DNA of 12,684 nucleotides from Candidatus Gastranaerophilales bacterium (GCA_028277195.1 JANQGS010000053.1:1-12684); one strand, 5' to 3'; shown: positions 1-5,976, counted from the stretch's first letter. The notes: generated by a model from the sequence alone, not told the origin. Program-made: numbers and translations.

Positions 1-1
1 C

Positions 2-517
2 CTTGAATACCTGGATGAATACCGGAAAAACCTTGAAAAAATAAGCAAACAGCTAAAAATTCCCCCAAAAGAAGCCCCCGCAAGAGTTGAAAAATTACGG
101 GAGGAATTGTCGCAACACCAGAAAAAAATTAGTACTCTTGAGGCTGAAATAGCCCGAAGCAGGGCCGGGGCGTTGTTTGAGCAGGCTGTTGACATAGACG
201 GCGGTAAGCTGCTTGCGGCAAGAGTTGACGGGATTGCCCCAAAAGCCCTTAAGGAAATGGTTGAAAACACATCAGGCAAACTCGGCTCAGGCATAGTAAT
301 AATTTCGTCTGTTTTAGAGGGAAGAATTTCCATTATTTGTAAAATTTCGGATGATTTTGTTAAAAAGGGTCTGAACGCGGGCCAAATCGTAAATGAAATA
401 GCCCGGAAATGCGGTGGCAAGGGCGGAGGGCGGCCTAATTTTGCCCAGGCGGGCGCGAGTGATGTTTCCGGGCTTGACGCGGCCCTGGAGGAGGAAAAGA
501 GGCGATTTGCCGTTTGA
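2..517 (+). CDS. alaS: Alanyl-tRNA synthetase, C-terminal fragment
   Basis: This is the 3' end of a gene that begins before the window; the frame is open from base 2 and ends at TGA 515-517, giving 171 residues. Alanyl-tRNA synthetase charges tRNA-Ala in the cytoplasm. The visible part begins with a charged, Lys/Glu-rich helical stretch (about residues 1-55) of the coiled-coil linker type. It continues into the DHHA1/C-Ala domain, with the typical ending GGKGGGRPNFAQAG followed by a short helix. In the family this C-terminal domain binds the tRNA elbow and links the aminoacylation and editing domains, both of which lie outside the window. An in-frame TTG at 107 is not the start, because coding similarity clearly continues upstream of it. 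The gene lies 63 bases before pyrH. A strong family match, partial only because of the window edge. Confidence 0.93.
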   Translation, partial: LEYLDEYRKNLEKISKQLKIPPKEAPARVEKLREELSQHQKKISTLEAEIARSRAGALFEQAVDIDGGKLLAARVDGIAPKALKEMVENTSGKLGSGIVIISSVLEGRISIICKISDDFVKKGLNAGQIVNEIARKCGGKGGGRPNFAQAGASDVSGLDAALEEEKRRFAV

Positions 518-518
518 T

Positions 519-547
519 TTGCCTATATACTTTGCTCAAAATATAAT
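519..547 (+). promoter_or_regulatory. Candidate promoter for the pyrH-frr-cdsA operon
   Basis: TTGCCT (519-524) and TATAAT (542-547) are separated by 17 bases, a sigma-70-type arrangement with a perfect -10 and a 4/6 -35. Transcription would begin near 554, inside the short alaS-pyrH gap and upstream of the pyrH ribosome binding site. Found by eye; read-through from alaS is equally possible. Confidence 0.4.
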
Positions 548-565
548 TAAAGAGAATAACCGTAA

Positions 566-571
566 AAAGGA
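566..571 (+). promoter_or_regulatory. Ribosome binding site of pyrH
   Basis: AAAGGA lies 9 bases before the ATG at 581. It supports that start and shows that this genome does use Shine-Dalgarno initiation, in contrast to rnc and the HD-GYP gene. Confidence 0.55.
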
Positions 572-580
572 TTATAACTT

Positions 581-1321
581 ATGGCTGAACCCAGATATAA
601 ACGAGTGCTGCTGAAAATCAGCGGTGAAGCATTGATGAGCGAGCAGGAGTTTGGAATTGACCCGCAAACCATTAACAGGGTCGCAAAGCAAATTAAAAGC
701 GTGTGCGACATGGGCGTGGAAATAGCTGTTGTGGTAGGCGGGGGCAATATTTTCAGGGGAGTGCAAAACAGCGCCAAACTGGGCATGGACCAGGCTTCGG
801 CTGACTATGTGGGTATGCTCGCAACCACAATGAACGCGCTTGTGCTCCAGGGCGTGATAAAGCAGTACGATGTGCAGGTAAGGGTCTTGAACGCAATAAA
901 AATGGACCAGGTAGCCGAGCAGTACATAAGGCTCAGGGCAATAAGACACCTTGAAAAAGGCCGGGTGGTAATATTCGCCGGAGGCACGGGCAACCCCTTC
1001 TTCACCACTGACACCGCAGCTGCCCTGCGCGCTTCCGAGATAAACGCGGAAGTTATGTTAATGGCGAAAAACAAGATTAACGGCGTTTATGACAAAGACC
1101 CCAGAAAACATCCCGGGGCCAAAAAATTTGATTATATTTCTTATGATGATATTATAAAAAAAGACCTGAAAGTTATTGATACCGCCGCTGTGTCTTTATG
1201 TAAAAACAATAATATACCGGTTGTTGTGTTTGATTTTGCCGATAACCGCAGCATAGAGAAAATATTAAAAGGGGAAACCGAAGGTACGCTTATAGGAGGA
1301 GAAAAAAACCATGCCTGTTAA
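581..1321 (+). CDS. pyrH: UMP kinase
   Basis: PyrH phosphorylates UMP to UDP with ATP, feeding pyrimidine nucleotide and cell-envelope sugar-nucleotide synthesis in the cytoplasm. The 246-residue protein has normal length and the amino-acid-kinase fold signatures in order: KISGEAL (12-18), VGGGNIFRG (52-60), ADYVGMLATTMNAL (74-87), GGTGNPFFTTDTAAALRA (134-151), NGVYDKDP (167-174) and DTAAVSLC (200-207). The commonly seen Arg after MD in the MDxATADY element is Gln here (Q71), a small variation. The start is supported by AAAGGA nine bases upstream and by alignment of the MAEPRYKRVLLK N-terminus with family members. The last 11 bases overlap frr, so the two are probably translationally coupled. 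The pyrH-frr order is conserved in many bacteria. Confidence 0.97.
   Translation: MAEPRYKRVLLKISGEALMSEQEFGIDPQTINRVAKQIKSVCDMGVEIAVVVGGGNIFRGVQNSAKLGMDQASADYVGMLATTMNALVLQGVIKQYDVQVRVLNAIKMDQVAEQYIRLRAIRHLEKGRVVIFAGGTGNPFFTTDTAAALRASEINAEVMLMAKNKINGVYDKDPRKHPGAKKFDYISYDDIIKKDLKVIDTAAVSLCKNNNIPVVVFDFADNRSIEKILKGETEGTLIGGEKNHAC
1294..1300 (+). promoter_or_regulatory. Ribosome binding site of frr
   Basis: AGGAGGA sits inside the end of pyrH, about 10 bases before the frr ATG at 1311. It is the strongest Shine-Dalgarno match in the window and fixes the frr start. Confidence 0.7.
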
Positions 1322-1871
1322 AGAAATTATGGACAAGGGTGAGGAAAAAATGCAAAAATCTGTGTTAAGCACACAGAAAGAGTTCGCTAATATCAGGACA
1401 GGGAGGGCAAACCCGCTAATCCTTGATAAGGTAAGCGTTGATTATTACGGAGTGCCGACACCTGTGAGGCAATTATCGAATGTTTCGGTACAGGACGGCC
1501 AGACACTTGTTATAACGCCTTATGACAAGGGCTCAATAGGCAATATCGAAAAAGCGCTCCTTAAATCTGACATAGGGATTACACCGGGAAATGACGGGGC
1601 GAACATAAGGCTTGTTTTTCCGCAGCCCACCGAAGAAAGAAGAAAAGAGCTTGTAAAGGATATTAAAAAACAGGGTGAGGACTCAAAGGTGGCAATCAGG
1701 AACATCAGGCGCGAGATGACAGATTCGCTGAAAAAAGCCGAAAAGTCCGAGAGTATCCCCGAGGATGAAGTAAAAAAACAGCAGGATGAAATCCAGAAAC
1801 TCACTGATAAGTACATAAAGGAAATCGATAACCTGATTGCCGAAAAGGAAAAAGAAATTCTGTCATTATGA
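1311..1871 (+). CDS. frr: Ribosome recycling factor
   Basis: RRF works with EF-G to split the post-termination ribosome so that subunits can be reused. The 186-residue protein matches the usual length of about 185. Recognisable family elements are FANIRTGRANP (25-35), VDYYGVPTPV (44-53), QTLVITPYDKGSI (64-76), NDGANIRLVFPQPTEERRKELV (first half of the central block) and VAIRNIRRE (132-140), followed by the long C-terminal helix rich in Lys and Glu. The start is set by the AGGAGGA ribosome binding site inside pyrH. The gene overlaps pyrH by 11 bases upstream and cdsA by 4 bases (ATGA) downstream, which indicates one transcription unit with coupled translation. Confidence 0.97.
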   Translation: MPVKEIMDKGEEKMQKSVLSTQKEFANIRTGRANPLILDKVSVDYYGVPTPVRQLSNVSVQDGQTLVITPYDKGSIGNIEKALLKSDIGITPGNDGANIRLVFPQPTEERRKELVKDIKKQGEDSKVAIRNIRREMTDSLKKAEKSESIPEDEVKKQQDEIQKLTDKYIKEIDNLIAEKEKEILSL

Positions 1872-2650
1872 GCTCAAAAAGAGTTATTGTTGCTATAGTT
1901 ATGCTTATAATAGCCCTGGGGTCCGTTGCGGCCGGGGGGGTATTTATAGCGCTTTTTATGGGGGCCCTTATTTTTGTCGGGACCGGGGAACTTGTTAATA
2001 TAGCCAGGGCAAAGGGTATGAACCCGCCTTTTTATTTTATTGCGGTTTCCAGCCTGGTGCTTCTGGGGTTGGCTTCATTCAGGCTTTATGAGCTGTTATT
2101 TCCTGTTTTTACCGGGATTTCTATTTTGATGTTCCTTCTAATGCTTTTCAGGGGAGCTCAGGCTGCTGTTAATGAAGTTTCAATGTCAATGTTTTCTGTA
2201 ATTTACGGTGGTGTGTTCCCGATTCATATTGTAATGACAAGAAATTTAGGTATGGGTTATGTGCTTTTGCTGTTTCTGGTAATTGCCGCATGTGATATCG
2301 GGGCATATTATACAGGGAAATTTTTCGGCAAAACCCCTCTTTGGCCGGAGGTCAGCCCTAAAAAAACAATCGAAGGCTCTGTAGGCGGTACTCTGCTCGG
2401 GGTATTTGTTTCAGCTTTAGCGGGGCATTTTATTGGCATAAGTATATTTGATTCTGTGGCGGTGGGATTACTTATTACAATATTTGCCCAGCTCGGGGAC
2501 CTTTCCGAGTCCATGCTTAAGCGGGATGTGGGGATAAAGGATTCCGGAACTGTTCTGCCCGGGCATGGCGGGGTGCTGGACAGGTCAGACAGTTATATTT
2601 TTACGGGAGTCGCGGCTTTTTATTATTTCAGGTTTTTTGTGGTGGGGTAG
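1868..2650 (+). CDS. cdsA: Phosphatidate cytidylyltransferase (CDP-diglyceride synthase)
   Basis: CdsA is an integral membrane enzyme that makes CDP-diacylglycerol from CTP and phosphatidic acid, the branch point for phospholipid synthesis. The 260-residue protein is mostly hydrophobic, with about seven or eight apparent membrane helices. It ends in the family signature SMLKRDVGIKDSG...PGHGGVLDRSDS (about 215-242), including the KR, KD, HGG and DR-D elements. SPKKTIEG (163-170) is the other conserved cytoplasmic element. One deviation is visible: the residue between DR and D is Ser (S240), where the family pattern usually has a hydrophobic residue. The start ATG overlaps the frr stop. In many bacteria uppS lies between frr and cdsA; here they are directly joined. 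A non-coding stretch of 74 bases separates it from rnc. Confidence 0.95.
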   Translation: MSSKRVIVAIVMLIIALGSVAAGGVFIALFMGALIFVGTGELVNIARAKGMNPPFYFIAVSSLVLLGLASFRLYELLFPVFTGISILMFLLMLFRGAQAAVNEVSMSMFSVIYGGVFPIHIVMTRNLGMGYVLLLFLVIAACDIGAYYTGKFFGKTPLWPEVSPKKTIEGSVGGTLLGVFVSALAGHFIGISIFDSVAVGLLITIFAQLGDLSESMLKRDVGIKDSGTVLPGHGGVLDRSDSYIFTGVAAFYYFRFFVVG

Positions 2651-2709
2651 GATAAATTTTTAATATATTCTAACAGGCTTATATCGGCATCTGCCCTGAA
2701 AAATGACTG

Positions 2710-2718
2710 TGGTATACT
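2710..2718 (+). promoter_or_regulatory. Candidate extended -10 promoter of rnc, leaderless geometry
   Basis: TGGTATACT (2710-2718) is an extended -10 element (TGn plus TATACT, 5/6 to TATAAT). No good -35 is visible 16-18 bases upstream, as is common for extended -10 promoters. The rnc ATG starts exactly six bases after the hexamer, so the expected transcription start coincides with the initiation codon. No Shine-Dalgarno sequence precedes that ATG. Confidence 0.45.
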
Positions 2719-2724
2719 TTATTT

Positions 2725-3450
2725 ATGCTTACCGAACAGAGAACAAATGAACTGAACGAGTTGCTCTCAGGGTTAAACTTAACTGTTAGTAACCTTGAGT
2801 TTGTTGACATGGCCCTGACGCACAGTTCATATACTTTTGAGAATAAACTCCCTTCCCTGGTAAACAACGAAAGATTGGAATTTTTGGGCGATGCGGTGCT
2901 TAAATTGATAGCCAGCAGGTACTTATACGACAGGTTTCCCGAATACCCCGAGGGCGAGCTGACTAAAATCCGCTCAATTCTTGTTAGTGACAGGGTCCTG
3001 GCTAAAATAGCAAAAAAAATAAACCTCGGTAAATACCTGAACACTGGTTTTCACGATGAAAAAATGGGGGGAAGAAACCGCAGCTCCACACTGGCATGTG
3101 CTTTTGAGGCGTTTCTCGGGGCATTTTACATGGACGAAAGGATTGACAGCCTGTATGGCTTTTTAATAACATTGCTTGAGCCTGAGGTGACGGAAATTGA
3201 CCTGTCCGCCGAAAAATATAACTTTAAGGCAATACTCCAGGAATATACCCAGGCAAATAATACCGGGCTGCCTGATTACAGGATAATGAAAGAAGAAGGG
3301 CCGCCCCATGACAGGACATTCGGCATTGAGGTTTTTGTAAAAGACGAGCTTTTGGGTTATGGTATTGGAAAATCGAAAAAAGACGCGCAACAGGACGCTG
3401 CGAAAATGGCCCTCAGGGCGCTTGGCTTAATGGAAAAAGAAGAAGAATGA
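2725..3450 (+). CDS. rnc: Ribonuclease III with Asp-to-Cys change in the active site
   Basis: RNase III cleaves double-stranded RNA, chiefly rRNA precursors and structured mRNAs. The 241-residue protein has the standard two-domain layout. The nuclease domain (about 15-155) includes the signature NERLEFLGD (48-56), giving catalytic Glu52 and Asp56 (E. coli E41 and D45). The double-stranded-RNA-binding domain (about 166-235) starts NFKAILQEYTQ and ends KKDAQQDAAKMAL. The second acidic pair normally reads DxxE in a LADxxEA context. Here the segment is STLACAFEAFLGA (121-133), so the Asp equivalent to E. coli D114 is Cys125, while Glu128 (E117) is kept. The ATG has no ribosome binding site but sits six bases after a -10-like element. 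The stop overlaps the rpe start by 4 bases. Confidence 0.95.
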   Translation: MLTEQRTNELNELLSGLNLTVSNLEFVDMALTHSSYTFENKLPSLVNNERLEFLGDAVLKLIASRYLYDRFPEYPEGELTKIRSILVSDRVLAKIAKKINLGKYLNTGFHDEKMGGRNRSSTLACAFEAFLGAFYMDERIDSLYGFLITLLEPEVTEIDLSAEKYNFKAILQEYTQANNTGLPDYRIMKEEGPPHDRTFGIEVFVKDELLGYGIGKSKKDAQQDAAKMALRALGLMEKEEE

Positions 3451-4100
3451 AAAGAGTAAAAATAGCCCCGTCAATTTTATCCGCTGATTTTGCAAACCTT
3501 GCCCGGGACGTTGAAAGGGTTGAAAAAGCAGGGGTTGAATGGCTACATATAGACGTAATGGACGGTATGTTTGTCCCTAACATAACCATAGGCGCTCCTG
3601 TTGTAAAATCAATAAGAGAAATCACACGCCTGGTGCTGGATGTACACTTGATGATAATGAACCCTGCCAGGTATATAGATGATTTTGCGGATGCGGGGGC
3701 TGATTACATAACCGTGCACGAGGAAGCCTGCCCTGATAACCTCCGGGAAACGATAAACCTGATAAAAAAAAGAGGCAAAAAAGCCGGCCTGTCAATAAAA
3801 CCTGATACCCCCGCCGAAAAAATCAGGCCCGTCCTGAACAATCTGGATTTAATACTTGTAATGACGGTTGAGCCGGGGTTTGGCGGGCAGATTTTTATTG
3901 TTGACATGCTTTCTAAAATCAGGGAAATAAGGAAAATGCTGCGGGAAAACAGGCTTTTTTCCGCAAACATACAGGTCGACGGCGGCATAAACCCTGAAAC
4001 CGCAAAGCTCGTAAAAGAAGCAGGTGCTGACGTGCTTGTTGCGGGCTCATATATCTATAAAGCCGAGAACATTGCCGAGGCTGTTAAATCACTCAGGTAG
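3447..4100 (+). CDS. rpe: Ribulose-phosphate 3-epimerase
   Basis: Rpe interconverts ribulose 5-phosphate and xylulose 5-phosphate in the pentose phosphate pathway. The 217-residue TIM-barrel protein has family-typical length and all key motifs: KIAPSILSADFANL (5-18), LHIDVMDGMFVPN (33-45), DVHLMI (65-70), VEPGFGGQ (141-148), VDGGI (177-181) and VAGSYIY (198-204). Metal ligands His34, Asp36, His67 and Asp178 are present; Asp36 and Asp178 are the acid-base pair in characterised members. The ATG overlaps the rnc stop, so this is the second gene of an rnc-rpe pair. It converges on the minus-strand regulator gene, with only 36 bases between the two stops and no clear terminator hairpin. Confidence 0.96.
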   Translation: MKRVKIAPSILSADFANLARDVERVEKAGVEWLHIDVMDGMFVPNITIGAPVVKSIREITRLVLDVHLMIMNPARYIDDFADAGADYITVHEEACPDNLRETINLIKKRGKKAGLSIKPDTPAEKIRPVLNNLDLILVMTVEPGFGGQIFIVDMLSKIREIRKMLRENRLFSANIQVDGGINPETAKLVKEAGADVLVAGSYIYKAENIAEAVKSLR

Positions 4101-4136
4101 GGTTTAAAAATATTCCCTTTTCACCTCCACATTTTA

Positions 4137-4685
4137 TCAATCACAGGAATTGCAACATGAATCACCCGTATTTTCAGGAAACGGTTTGGTTAAATTGTTT
4201 TTTCTACAGTAAGATATACACTTAAAACACTTATCGTTGACTTTATTCCCATTTAAGGAGTATGCTTTATAACCTCGAAGCCATTTAGGTTCTTTGCACG
4301 GGCAGATTTGTGTGAACTGGAAAAAACTGACCAGTTTATCAAGTAAATCCCCTTTAATTCCATGTTCAATCTGCCTGGCATGTTCAGCGAGGTTCTCATC
4401 TTTTATTAAAAGTACATTAGATAAAAAATCACGTATAACTTTATTTCTTTCTTCAATTTGCCTGGCTATATCTGTTCCTTGCTTTGTAAGGGTAATCACG
4501 CCATACTGCTCATAGTTTACATATCCTTCATCCGATAATTTTCTCAGGGCTTCAGTGACTGAAGAAGCCCCTATTCCAAGAAACCCGGAAATATCTTTTA
4601 CCCTGGCAGCCTGTTTTTTATTAACAATTTCATAAATTGCCTTAATATAGTTTTCTTTACTGGCTGTAAGATTATTTTTATCCAT
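4137..4685 (-). CDS. DtxR/MntR-family regulator with degenerate metal sites and a Cys-rich tail
   Basis: The 182-residue protein resembles iron- or manganese-dependent repressors. It has an N-terminal winged helix (about 6-68; recognition region ASSVTEALRKLSDEGYVNY, wing around YGVITLTKQG) and a helical dimerisation domain (about 70-125; ENLAEHARQIEHGI). By eye alignment to DtxR, the ligands M10, H79, E83, H98 and C102 become Asn12, Asn81, Arg85, Ala100 and Arg104; only Glu107 and His108 (E105, H106) remain. Against MntR, the D8, E11 and H77 positions are Asn, Lys and Asn. The C-terminal third holds eight Cys: CPC (128-130), CFKCISYC (153-160) and SCCNSC (176-181). Some relatives have a CPR...C..C tail, so the tail is partly ancestral. 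AAGGAA lies 5 bases before the ATG, within hemL, which it overlaps by 8 bases, implying co-transcription with a heme-pathway gene. The ligand sensed is unknown. Confidence 0.85.
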   Translation of the reverse strand: MDKNNLTASKENYIKAIYEIVNKKQAARVKDISGFLGIGASSVTEALRKLSDEGYVNYEQYGVITLTKQGTDIARQIEERNKVIRDFLSNVLLIKDENLAEHARQIEHGIKGDLLDKLVSFFQFTQICPCKEPKWLRGYKAYSLNGNKVNDKCFKCISYCRKNNLTKPFPENTGDSCCNSCD

Positions 4686-5847
4686 GGCAGTTCCTTATGA
4701 ATAAATCAATATCCTCATCAGTATGAGCATAAGAAATAAAAAATGCTTCAAACTGTGAAGGCGGGAGATAAATTCCTTTTTCGAGCATTGATTTGCAGTA
4801 TCCGGCATACATTTTTGTATTGCATTTTTTTGCGCTGTCATAATCAAATACAGGCTCATCGCTAAAAAATACCGACATCATTGAGCCAATCCTGTTTATA
4901 TTTGCCCCCAAACCTTCCTGTAACCTTTTTGCCTTCTGTTCAAGTTGATAATATATGCCAGGGTTTTGCTTCAGGATATTCAGGGCTGTTAAACCTGCTG
5001 TCATTGCCAGCGGGTTGCCTGACAATGTTCCGGCCTGGTAAACCGGACCCAGGGGCGCAATCATTTCCATGATTTCGCGCTTTCCCCCGTATGCCCCGAC
5101 AGGAAGACCGCCTCCGATAATCTTTCCGAAGCAGGTTAGCTCAGGTTTTATATTATACAGGCTTTGCGCCCCGCCTAAAGATACCCTGAAGCCTGTCATC
5201 ACCTCATCAAATATGAGCAGGCTGCCATATTTTTGGGTTATTTCCCTTAATTTATCTAAAAAAGCCTGTTTTGCAGGCACTACGCCCATATTCCCCGCAA
5301 CCGGTTCAATTATTACGGCTGCTATTTGTTCCCCGGATTCCCGGAAAATGCTTTTTATTCCCTCAATATCATTATAATTAGCGACTGTGGTATTTTCTAT
5401 AACGTGGTGGCCGTGGTAGTTGCCGGCGAATTTAACAATTTTCCCCCTTTTTGTATAAGCCCTTGCCAGCCTCAATGCACTCATTGTGGCTTCTGTACCG
5501 GAGTTTACCATCCTTATCATCTCAACAGACGGTACAATTTCAGTTATGAGCCTTGCCATTTCAACTTCCAGCCCTGTTGGCGCGCCGTAGCTTGTGCCGA
5601 GTTCAAGCTGTTTATTCAGGGCTTCTCTTATTTTTGGGTGGTTATGCCCGAGTATCATAGGACCCCATGAGTTTACAAAATCTATATACTCATTGCCATC
5701 CTCATCATAAACCCTGCTGCCATTGGCCCTGGTAATGAAAGGCGGGGTTATGCCCGTACCCCTGAACGCTCGAACAGGGCTGTTTACACCACCGGGTATG
5801 TATTTTTGGGCTTTTGTAAATAATTTTTTTGATTTTTCCAGATTCAC
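4678..5847 (-). CDS. hemL: Glutamate-1-semialdehyde 2,1-aminomutase lacking the gating loop
   Basis: HemL is a PLP enzyme that turns glutamate 1-semialdehyde into 5-aminolevulinate in the C5 route to heme. Family landmarks are clear: YIPGGVNSPVRAF (16-28), SWGPMILGHNHP (60-71), NSGTEATMSALRLARAY (115-131), FDEVMTGFR (213-221, Asp214 facing the PLP ring), FGKIIGGGLPVGAYGG with Schiff-base Lys242, YQAGTLSGNPLAMTAG (270-285) and LPPSQFEAFFISYAHT (361-376). At 389 residues it is short against the usual 424-433. After YHGH (144-147) only ten residues precede YND, where relatives have about 35, so the mobile active-site lid is absent. A second shortening of about ten residues falls near 313-319. 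The start is GTG at 5847: its N-terminus aligns with the family, but only a weak ribosome binding site precedes it. No stop or frameshift is seen. Confidence 0.93.
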   Translation of the reverse strand: MNLEKSKKLFTKAQKYIPGGVNSPVRAFRGTGITPPFITRANGSRVYDEDGNEYIDFVNSWGPMILGHNHPKIREALNKQLELGTSYGAPTGLEVEMARLITEIVPSVEMIRMVNSGTEATMSALRLARAYTKRGKIVKFAGNYHGHHVIENTTVANYNDIEGIKSIFRESGEQIAAVIIEPVAGNMGVVPAKQAFLDKLREITQKYGSLLIFDEVMTGFRVSLGGAQSLYNIKPELTCFGKIIGGGLPVGAYGGKREIMEMIAPLGPVYQAGTLSGNPLAMTAGLTALNILKQNPGIYYQLEQKAKRLQEGLGANINRIGSMMSVFFSDEPVFDYDSAKKCNTKMYAGYCKSMLEKGIYLPPSQFEAFFISYAHTDEDIDLFIRNCHG

Positions 5848-5879
5848 GTTTTGTTTCCGGTCATTGAAAATTTTTGCAT
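5844..5879 (-). CDS. Possible leader peptide ORF of hemL (11 codons)
   Basis: Reading the minus strand, ATG at 5879-5877 opens a frame encoding MQKFSMTGNKT that ends at TGA 5846-5844. The stop overlaps the GTG start of hemL as GTGA, the same coupling geometry as the ATGA overlaps elsewhere in this window. The ATG lies exactly six bases after a TATAGT hexamer, so it could be the first codon of a leaderless transcript and could deliver ribosomes to the hemL start, which has no good Shine-Dalgarno sequence of its own. An ORF this short can arise by chance, and the peptide has no recognisable signature. Confidence 0.3.
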   Translation of the reverse strand: MQKFSMTGNKT

Positions 5880-5893
5880 AACACTACTATAAT
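5864..5893 (+). promoter_or_regulatory. Candidate promoter of pfp
   Basis: TTGAAA (5864-5869) and TATAAT (5888-5893) are 18 bases apart, giving 5/6 and 6/6 matches to a sigma-70-type promoter. Transcription would start near 5900, leaving an untranslated leader of about 75 bases that contains an inverted repeat and a good ribosome binding site. Confidence 0.5.
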
Positions 5894-5913
5894 AATACAA
5901 ATCAAAATATTAA
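5886..5913 (-). promoter_or_regulatory. Candidate promoter of hemL and the DtxR-like gene
   Basis: On the minus strand TTAATA (5913-5908) and TATAGT (5891-5886) are 16 bases apart (4/6 and 5/6 matches). The expected start is near 5879, at the ATG of the small leader ORF. The -10 overlaps the -10 of the opposing pfp promoter, so both cannot be opened at once. The AT-rich context makes chance matches likely. Confidence 0.35.
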
Positions 5914-5939
5914 CTGATACCTCTGAGTTACTATTCATG

Positions 5940-5956
5940 GTATAAATAACTTATAC
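5940..5956 (+). repeat. Inverted repeat in the pfp leader
   Basis: GTATAA, a five-base spacer (ATAAC) and TTATAC form a perfect 6-base inverted repeat just before the pfp ribosome binding site. It is too AT-rich for a stable hairpin or terminator; its dyad symmetry fits a protein-binding site better. No regulator is assigned, and chance is possible. Confidence 0.3.
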
Positions 5957-5961
5957 GAAAA

Positions 5962-5967
5962 GAGGAG
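5962..5967 (+). promoter_or_regulatory. Ribosome binding site of pfp
   Basis: GAGGAG ends 9 bases before the ATG at 5977. It confirms that start and marks pfp as a conventionally initiated gene. Confidence 0.7.
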
Positions 5968-5976
5968 ATAACTACT

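Noticed and set aside
414..614. Open frame spanning the end of alaS and the start of pyrH
   Set aside because: It lies in another frame of two clearly coding genes and shows no family features.
2686..2695. GGCA-TC-TGCC palindrome upstream of rnc as an operator
   Set aside because: Four-base arms are expected by chance in a region of this size.
4101..4136. Bidirectional terminator between rpe and the DtxR-like gene
   Set aside because: Only a 4-base AGGG/CCCT pairing around an AT-rich loop is visible; it is too weak to call a hairpin.
5374..5409. Frameshift or pseudogene explanation for short HemL
   Set aside because: The frame is continuous, both flanks align well, and downstream catalytic motifs are intact, so an in-frame deletion in a functional gene fits better.
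4881..5670. Plus-strand open frames opposite hemL
   Set aside because: They are antisense shadows of a strongly conserved coding sequence, with low-complexity or implausible proteins.
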